The notes under the pieces are model-generated. The model saw only the letters and a list, made by a program, of their open reading frames with translations, made no database searches and was not told the DNA's origin. Below, piece after piece: positions 6,498-10,756 of a stretch of 10,756 nucleotides of DNA. The DNA is from DATBLE01 sp038248655 (GTDB lineage: Bacteria; Actinomycetota; Thermoleophilia; Gaiellales; Gaiellaceae): positions 1 to 10,756 of the forward strand of contig JBBRXG010000105.1 in the NCBI GenBank assembly GCA_038248655.1, read 5' to 3'. The translations under genes were made by a program, and so were the position numbers. Position 1 is the first letter of the stretch. Each line of letters starts with the position of its first letter.

Positions 6498-7603
6498 ATG
6501 CTGCTCGAAGTCTCCCACAGGTATCCGCGTCCGCCACGGGCGGAGCTGCCCGGCCGCAACGTCGCCCGAGGAACGCTGCCGCTGCCGCCCGTCCCACGAA
6601 GCGGCGGTCTACTCCGTCCGCGACGGCAAGAGCCTCCGCAAGACGTTCCCGACCCTCGCCGCTGCGAAGGCCTGGCGCTCCGACGCCGGGATCGCCGTTC
6701 GCAAGGGCACGATGCGGGCACCCTCGACGACGACGCTCCGCGAGGCAGCGGACGCGTGGCTCGCGGGCGCTCGCGACGGCTTGATCCGAACCCGCTCGGG
6801 CGACCCGTACAAGCCGAGCGTGATCCGCTCCTACGACCAGGTGCTCCGGCTGCGGGTGCTCGACGAGCAAGACCTCGCCGACCGGCTGCTTGCGCAGGGC
6901 CTCGACCCGTCGACCGTTCGGAACGCGCTGATGCCGCTGCGCGTGGTCTTCCGCCGGGCACTCGGACGCGGCGAGGTTGCCGTCAACCCGACGACCGGCA
7001 TCGAGCTTCCGGCTGTTCGCGGCAGGCGCGAGCGGGTCGCCTCCCCTGCCGAGGCTGCGGCGCTGATCGAGGCACTGCCGGAGAGCGACCCCGCCTTGTG
7101 GGCGACGGCCCTGTACGCAGGCCTGCGGCGCGGCGAGCTGATGGCGCTCCGCTGGGAGGACATCGACCTCGCCGCCGGAGTGATCCGCGTCGAGCGCTCC
7201 TACGAACCGACCTCGGACGTGTACGTACAGCCGAAGTCGCGCGCAGGCGACCGCAAGGTGCCGATTGCCGCCGGCTCCGCGCCCACCTGCTCGCGCACAA
7301 GCTCCGCAGCGGTCGAAGCGAGGGTCTGGCGTTCGGCCTGACGCCGACGCGCCGCGCAAGCGCGCCGCGAAGGTCTGGCGGGCAGCCGGGCTCGAACCGC
7401 TCGGGCTGCACGAGGCCCGACACACGTTCGCGTCGCTGATGATCGCGGCGGGCTGCAACGCAAAGGCGCTCTCGACCTATATGGGGCACTCCTCGATCGC
7501 GATCGCCCTCGACCGCTACGGGCACCTGATGCCGGGCAACGAGGAGCAGGCGGCGGGGCTGCTCGACGCGTATCTCGCCGCCTCTGAGGAGGCGACGGCG
7601 TGA
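6498..7603 (+). pseudogene. Tyrosine recombinase (phage-type integrase), frameshifted
   Basis: The gene for the enzyme that would insert and excise the element by cutting at the tRNA site. The parts are recognisable in three frames. Around 6532-6711: GIRVRHGRSCP, then an AVYSVRDGKSLRKTFP (Arm-DNA-binding) segment. From 6712: the SAM-like core-binding domain (WLAGARDGLIRTRSGDPYKP) and box I with catalytic Arg (AGLRRGELMALRW, codon 7126-7128), then the Lys motif PKSRAGDRKVPI. From about 7272: LRAHLLAHKLRSGR in another frame. From about 7346 to the stop: HEARHTF (His 7409, Arg 7418), YMGHSS and the nucleophile Tyr (DRYGHLMPG, codon 7517-7519). Breaks: one base lost in the C-run at 7268-7274, a second single-base shift near 7330-7350, and no in-frame start before 6712, implying another shift near 6525 from ATG 6498. 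An AGGAGA at 6481 may be the old ribosome site. All catalytic residues survive, so the decay is recent or the sequence contains errors. Confidence 0.88.
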
Positions 7604-7622
7604 AGCCGGGCAACTGCTCGGC

Positions 7623-7644
7623 GTCGGGCTAGGCGTCGCCCGAC
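7623..7644 (+). terminator. Hairpin terminator after the integrase
   Basis: GTCGGGC and GCCCGAC form a perfect 7-bp stem with an 8-base loop (TAGGCGTC), beginning 20 bases after the integrase stop. No U-tract. It separates the integrase from the cargo genes. Confidence 0.5.
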
Positions 7645-7742
7645 TCGCTCACGAGCGCCTCGCCCTCGTCGACAACCGGAGCATTGAACCGCAGGCTCGG
7701 CTCATGGTTGAGAGATGCCCGGCGCGGTCGTAGGATGAGCCG

Positions 7743-8141
7743 ATGGACGAGCACGGCGGGCCATCCGAGGAGCAAGAACAGGAGGAGCTCTCCGACATCG
7801 GCGCGTTGGCGGGGCCGCTTGTCGACCCTTACGTCCCGGCTGAGTACGGGTACACGTGGGCAGTCCCGTTCGACACGCAACGTCTGAGCATCCTCACGAG
7901 CATGATGGACAAGGGCTACGCGCAACGGCTCGACGACGAGGAGACCGGGCAGCCTTACGTGTTGTTCACGATGTCGCCCCGCGAAGTTGAGGCCTATTTT
8001 CGGGGCGCCATTCCCCGACGCATCCTGCCGCGAAAGAAAGACCTGCTTCGGACGGTGTTCGAGTCGCTGCGTGCTGAATGGCGGGACACTGGCCGTGTAC
8101 GGCTCTCGTTGTTCGAAGTTCCGCCAACCGACGCCGGATAG
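7743..8141 (+). CDS. Hypothetical cargo protein, 132 aa
   Basis: Starts at ATG 7743 with AGGATG about 7 bases ahead. The first 20 residues are acidic (EEQEQEELSD) and probably disordered. Residues 28-130 look folded: PLVDPYVPAEYGYTWAVPF, SILTSMMDKGYAQRLDDEE, GQPYVLFTMSPREVEAYFRG and a basic stretch IPRRILPRKKD (90-100). No membrane segment, signal peptide or Cys pairs. I do not recognise the family. It is followed after 37 bases by the membrane-anchored 183-aa gene on the same strand, so the two probably form one transcription unit. It is an intact frame in an element whose integrase is decayed, which suggests it is still useful to the host or has been there only a short time. Confidence 0.72.
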   Translation: MDEHGGPSEEQEQEELSDIGALAGPLVDPYVPAEYGYTWAVPFDTQRLSILTSMMDKGYAQRLDDEETGQPYVLFTMSPREVEAYFRGAIPRRILPRKKDLLRTVFESLRAEWRDTGRVRLSLFEVPPTDAG

Positions 8142-8178
8142 CCGCCGCCGGGAGGCAGGAAAGGCGTCATGCTCTCAA

Positions 8179-8730
8179 ATGTTGGGGTGGAAGGAGTTCA
8201 TCGTTCGCATTGTCGAGGCGTTGGCTTGGCCTGCGGTCGTGCTTGTGATGTTCTGGTTCCTCCGCCGGCAGATCGCGGATCTCATCCGCAGGATGAAACG
8301 CTTTGGCTGGCGTGACGTCGAAGCCGAGTTCGCCGAGAGCCTCGTGGAGGCTGAACGAGAGATCGCCGAAGCGGATCTCCCGGCGAATCCTCTCACCGAG
8401 GATCGCATGGCTCGGAGGCAGGACCTCGTCAAGCTGGCGGAGACCTCTCCGCGGACAGCAGTGATCGAAGCTTGGCTCGATCTCGAAAGTGCACTTAGGA
8501 ATCGCGCGCCCAGCGATGCGATCCGAAGTGTTGACCAAGTCGTGAATGACCTCGTCGCGGGCGGCTACCTACCGCGGGGATTGACCGGCCCGATCTTTGC
8601 TCTTCGGAAGGCCCGAGACACTGCCGCCCACGCGCCCGACTACTCACTGCCGATCGAGAGCGCGATCGACTACATCGACTCGGCCGAGCACATGGCGCAA
8701 ATGGTTCTGGGAGAGGAGCCCGAGGGCTAG
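8179..8730 (+). CDS. Membrane-anchored protein with HEPN-like C-terminal domain, 183 aa
   Basis: The frame is open from further upstream, but ATG 8179 gives a sensible start just before the hydrophobic segment; the earlier part is Cys/Arg-rich and overlaps the 132-aa gene. Residues 7-28 (around EALAWPAVVLVMFWFL) form one membrane helix. A basic stretch (RRQIADLIRRMKRFGWR) follows, so the bulk faces the cytoplasm. Residues 47-66 are a charged helix, likely coiled coil. Residues 91-175 are all-helical and contain ALRKARDTAAHAPDY: R146-D-T-A-A-H151 matches the R-[N/D/H]-x3-H signature of HEPN domains, many of which are RNases in toxin-antitoxin and defence systems. The overall pattern (AVIEAWLDLESALR ... 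AAHAPDY) also resembles DUF4145-type proteins. RNase activity is inference. The stop codon lies in a GGGCTA tandem repeat. Confidence 0.75.
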   Translation: MLGWKEFIVRIVEALAWPAVVLVMFWFLRRQIADLIRRMKRFGWRDVEAEFAESLVEAEREIAEADLPANPLTEDRMARRQDLVKLAETSPRTAVIEAWLDLESALRNRAPSDAIRSVDQVVNDLVAGGYLPRGLTGPIFALRKARDTAAHAPDYSLPIESAIDYIDSAEHMAQMVLGEEPEG

Positions 8731-8741
8731 GGCTAGGGCTA
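8724..8741 (+). repeat. Three tandem GGGCTA hexamers
   Basis: GGGCTA is repeated three times without interruption, starting in the last codons of the 183-aa gene and covering its TAG stop. Reading on in that frame gives TAG again, so the repeat supplies back-up stops. It lies between convergent genes. Confidence 0.8.
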
Positions 8742-8761
8742 AAGATTCCGCCGCCCCGCCT

Positions 8762-9150
8762 TCACTCCTCGCCGTCGACTTGGGCGGGGAGACGTCCCTT
8801 TTCGACCAGTAGCGCCTCGACCTCGTCGCGCTGGTCGTAGAAGTCCTCCAGGATGCGCTGGACGTAGTGGTGCGCAGCTTCGTACTCGACCGCTGCGACA
8901 GGCCGCCACTCGTCGGGGAGGATGTCGTTTCCGAGGGAGCGAACGTCCTCGTGCGCTCGGCGTTGTCGCGCTGCGGTGATGACTCCGTCACCAGCGGCTG
9001 TGTTGATGCGTTCAGCCAGCGTTCCACTGTCGTACCCGTTGGCCGCCAGAGCCTTTTCGACTGCAGAGCGGAGTAGCGCGACGCTCCCCGCCACGCTTCA
9101 ACCGACGCGCACAGCTCCGCCTCGCGGTACTCCGCGACCACGGATTCCAA
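8762..9150 (-). pseudogene. DUF4145-type protein remnant, truncated at attR and frameshifted
   Basis: Minus strand. From the right attachment site one frame gives VVAEYREAELCASVEAWRG (about 9141-9085). After a one-base shift near 9085 a second frame gives SVALLRSAVEKALAANGYD and runs to the stop at 8762, including GVITAARQRRAHEDVRSLGND and EYEAAHHYVQRILEDFYD. Taken together these match, from memory, the C-terminal half of DUF4145 proteins. The family pattern LGNDVLHDEW reads LGNDILPDEW here, so a normally conserved His is Pro. The N-terminal half is missing: upstream of 9150 the frame enters the duplicated tRNA sequence. A 110-aa piece from GTG 9094 to the stop could still be translated. Convergent to the 183-aa gene. 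Confidence 0.7.
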
Positions 9151-9188
9151 AAACCGTAGGTCGGGGGTTCGAGTCCCTCCGCCCCTGT
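9150..9188. repeat. Right attachment site (attR)
   Basis: Exact 39-bp copy of 6238-6276. Left of it the sequence is TTCCA then AAAA, against TCTCC then AAAA in the tRNA, so identity ends in the anticodon loop. There is no D arm or acceptor 5' strand upstream, so this is not a second tRNA gene. Confidence 0.9.
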
Positions 9189-9222
9189 AGTCAAACCGAT
9201 TGGCCAGCTCGGGAAGTCTCCA

Positions 9223-9241
9223 GGGTCAGACCTGGGTCAGA
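9223..9241. repeat. GGGTCAGA direct repeat between attR and the amidase gene
   Basis: GGGTCAGA at 9223-9230 and 9234-9241, 11 bases apart, in the 61-base gap after attR. It includes CAGG-gtcaga-CCTG, a weak hairpin just downstream of the amidase stop. No terminator of normal strength is visible here. Confidence 0.35.
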
Positions 9242-9249
9242 GTCGGCGT

Positions 9250-10197
9250 TCAACACCGCGGCGTCACGCGCTTGGCCACAGGCCCTATCTTGACCGCATA
9301 GGCTCTCGCCAGCTTTCTGAGCTTCGCGCGGTAAGAATCCATGTCTGCACGGTTCCAGTCACCATGGGTCTGGCACTTCCACGGCGCGTACAGCTCCTTG
9401 TGGTACGGGCTCGTCAGACTCTCATTGTGACCTATGACGTTCCGGAGTTGGATCCCCTTCTGCTGCATGAGCCATACGGTCAGCCTGAGTGATGCGCCGA
9501 GCTGTCGAGGGTTGCCGAGGATGTCTTGGTCGCTCGTGCCGACGTGCTCGATCCCGATCGCCGTGTAGTTGAGACCGACCGTGTGCCGGCACATGATCGT
9601 CACGGGGACGAGCTGGTAGATGGTTCCGTTCGTGTCGATGACGTAGTGAGAGCACACGCCCGGTAGCTCGTGCAGTTCTGAGTCCGGCACGTCCGCGACG
9701 AACGTGTTGTAGGCGGACGACAACGTAGTCGAGGCGGTGTAGTGCTCGACGATCACGTGTGGGTGAACGAGCCGCCACGAGTTGATGTCGTAGTGGCGGA
9801 GCGCGTATGTAACCATCTCTGCGCGTCGACGAGGGCCGAAGGGGATCAGTTTCGGCACGATCCGTGGGCGGGGTACCGCGCGGGCGATACTGCCTTGCGA
9901 TCCGCTGGCAGCAGGACTGGCCGGTCGGCTGGAGAGCGACTCGTTTGGCCGCGATCCGGGAACCGTGGCCGTTGCCCGGGAACCAGTGCTCGCCGCTCTG
10001 CTGGTTCCCAATGCCTGCTCTGGCTTCACAGCGCGATCTGTGCGACCTCTCCCTGTTGACCAAAGGGCAATACCGACGGCCAGACCACCGATTGGCAGCA
10101 CGGTCGCCCCGAGCATGAGCCTGCGGCGGCGCTGCCGCCTTCTTCGCTCGTGACTGCTGCGGCGGCGGTGCAGCCTCTCGTCAAAGCTGAGAGTCAC
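9250..10197 (-). CDS. Membrane-anchored N-acetylmuramoyl-L-alanine amidase (Amidase_2)
   Basis: 315 aa. The N-terminus is very basic (RRRSSHERRRRQRRRR, 11-26), followed by one hydrophobic helix (about 28-46), so the enzyme is anchored with its catalytic part outside. A Ser/Ala/Pro-rich linker spans about 50-115. The zinc-dependent amidase domain (about 140-290) shows VEHYTAS (His152), CSHYVIDTNGTIYQLVP (182-198), RHTVGLNYTAIGIEHVG (204-220, with Glu217) and VIGHNESL followed by QTHGDWNRADMD (254-287, His278 a likely ligand). It cleaves the bond between muramic acid and the stem peptide of peptidoglycan, in wall turnover or as a lysin. Starts at GTG 10197 without a clear Shine-Dalgarno. The 88-aa gene ends 21 bases upstream. 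Confidence 0.88.
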   Translation of the reverse strand: MTLSFDERLHRRRSSHERRRRQRRRRLMLGATVLPIGGLAVGIALWSTGRGRTDRAVKPEQALGTSRAASTGSRATATVPGSRPNESLSSRPASPAASGSQGSIARAVPRPRIVPKLIPFGPRRRAEMVTYALRHYDINSWRLVHPHVIVEHYTASTTLSSAYNTFVADVPDSELHELPGVCSHYVIDTNGTIYQLVPVTIMCRHTVGLNYTAIGIEHVGTSDQDILGNPRQLGASLRLTVWLMQQKGIQLRNVIGHNESLTSPYHKELYAPWKCQTHGDWNRADMDSYRAKLRKLARAYAVKIGPVAKRVTPRC

Positions 10198-10206
10198 GCT
10201 GGGGAA

Positions 10207-10217
10207 GTCACGGTGAC
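10207..10217. promoter_or_regulatory. GTCAC-G-GTGAC palindrome before the amidase gene
   Basis: A perfect 5-bp inverted repeat with a one-base centre, 10 bases upstream of the amidase GTG. It may be an operator; it is too tight to be a hairpin. Confidence 0.25.
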
Positions 10218-10218
10218 G

Positions 10219-10485
10219 TCAGTAGTTGATCGAGAGAGGCTGCAGGTGCAACAGCCGGGCGCGCACCCCGTTGTAGACCGAGAGGAATGCGCTCTTCGCT
10301 GAACTGGCGTGGCTGCTGAGTGACAGCTGCCGCCGCCAGGCGCTGGTCGCCGCGGCCTCGTCCCCGTTGATCAGGTCATCGATCCAGTCTCGGATCGCGA
10401 GGTCGTCGTCCAGCGAAAGCAGGATCGACTTCTGGAGGAGGCTGTAGGCATAGCTGAACTGGGATGGCGGTGTGACCTGCTCCAC
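10219..10485 (-). CDS. Hypothetical protein, 88 aa, probably missing its 5' end
   Basis: Mostly helical: LLQKSILLSLDDDLAIRDWIDDLINGDEAA (17-46), then AWRRQLSLSSHASSAKSAFL, ending in ARLLHLQPLSINY. The Trp/Asp pattern looks like a short soluble helical domain, with no membrane segment. I do not recognise the family. The GTG at 10485 has a GGAG (10490-10493) only 4 bases away, which is short. The frame stays open further upstream into what looks like the end of an insertion sequence, so the present start may be accidental and the original N-terminus lost. Same strand as the amidase, 21 bases before it, so they may be co-transcribed. Confidence 0.5.
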   Translation of the reverse strand: MEQVTPPSQFSYAYSLLQKSILLSLDDDLAIRDWIDDLINGDEAAATSAWRRQLSLSSHASSAKSAFLSVYNGVRARLLHLQPLSINY

Positions 10486-10493
10486 TGCACTCC

Positions 10494-10756
10494 GGGAGGA
10501 TGTCCCGCGGGTCGTGGAATTTCGCGACGGCGGTCCCGGTGTGACGGTCAGGCATTGACGAGGATAGTGGCCTCCTTGGTCGGGGTGCGAGCGGCATCGG
10601 TGTGACGGCGGATGTCGTTGTTGCGTTCGGTCGCGATCACGAGGGCGGCGAGGTCGCGGTAGCCGATGATCTTCCGAAACTGCCGTTCGGCTTCGAGCAT
10701 GCCGGCGGCGGTCCAGCGCAGCGCCATCTCTCCGGATGACCAGTGCTTGACGTTGC
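10494..10756 (-). mobile_element. IS256-family (Mutator) insertion sequence, one end only
   Basis: Contains the transposase C-terminus and about 54 bases of downstream end sequence (GGGAGGATGTCCCGCGGG, then TGGAATTTCG on the plus strand). The style, GGGACAT with an AAATTCC block, fits IS256-family ends, but the outer boundary near 10494 is estimated because the other terminal repeat is outside the window. Confidence 0.55.
10548..10756 (-). CDS. IS256-family transposase, C-terminal part
   Basis: 69 codons run from the right window edge to a TGA whose complement is at 10548-10550. The peptide contains NVKHWSSGEMALRWTAAGML, then EAERQFRKIIGYRDLAALV, the typical C-terminal block of Mutator/IS256 transposases (W...ALRW.AAGML.AE..FR...GYRDL), ending TPTKEATILVNA. 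These enzymes move DNA with a DDE catalytic triad; that part lies outside the window, so intactness cannot be judged. No start is inside the window. Confidence 0.82.
   Translation of the reverse strand, partial: NVKHWSSGEMALRWTAAGMLEAERQFRKIIGYRDLAALVIATERNNDIRRHTDAARTPTKEATILVNA

Noticed and set aside
7987..8178. N-terminal extension of the 183-aa membrane protein
   Set aside because: The extension overlaps most of the 3' half of the 132-aa gene, is Cys/Arg-rich and shows no protein-like pattern; ATG 8179 just before the membrane helix is the better start.
8724..8741. Telomere-like repeat or CRISPR
   Set aside because: Only three hexamers with no spacers; no repeat-spacer array exists anywhere in the window.
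9150..9188. A second tRNA-Trp gene
   Set aside because: Only the 3' half is present; there is no D arm or matching 5' acceptor strand, so it is an attachment-site copy.

Overview
The window is GC-rich with strong GC3 bias. It resembles an actinobacterial chromosome, and the gene content and the style of the integrase suggest class Thermoleophilia; that placement is inference from family resemblance, not a computed phylogeny. The left 6 kb is core-like and almost all on the minus strand. The right 4.5 kb is accessory DNA that starts exactly at a tRNA-Trp gene.

Core part, read on the minus strand from about 6.2 kb down to 0.5 kb: a small two-helix membrane protein; a FliA/WhiG-type alternative sigma factor; an EF-G-like translational GTPase of the EF-G2 kind, lacking the catalytic switch-2 histidine; a 210-aa protein with a CxxC...CxxC zinc-ribbon head; a 70-aa Arg-rich protein; and an NAD(P)-dependent aldehyde dehydrogenase, closed by a strong hairpin terminator. 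Spacings are short (25 to 63 nt), so much of this may be co-transcribed, with a hairpin between the sigma and EF-G genes that may split it. At the far left is a scar: the start of a ribbon-helix-helix antitoxin gene runs out of frame into a piece of a signal peptidase I gene.

Accessory part: a complete tRNA-Trp (anticodon CCA) lies at 6203-6275. Its 3' half is repeated exactly (39 bp) at 9150-9188, which marks the two ends of a small integrated element of about 2.9 kb. Inside, from left to right, are three phased GGCGCGCA repeats, a tyrosine recombinase gene that keeps all catalytic residues but is broken by frameshifts, a hairpin, a 132-aa gene of unknown function, a 183-aa gene for a membrane-anchored protein with a HEPN-like R-x4-H motif, and, convergent, a frameshifted DUF4145-type remnant that is cut off at the right attachment site. 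The element looks stranded: its integrase is dead while the two plus-strand cargo genes are intact.

Beyond the right attachment site are a membrane-anchored peptidoglycan amidase (Amidase_2), a short unknown gene, and the end of an IS256-family (Mutator) transposase running off the right edge, whose insertion may have removed the start of the short gene. The two intact cargo genes are the best candidate for an undescribed system, possibly defensive, but that function is inference only.
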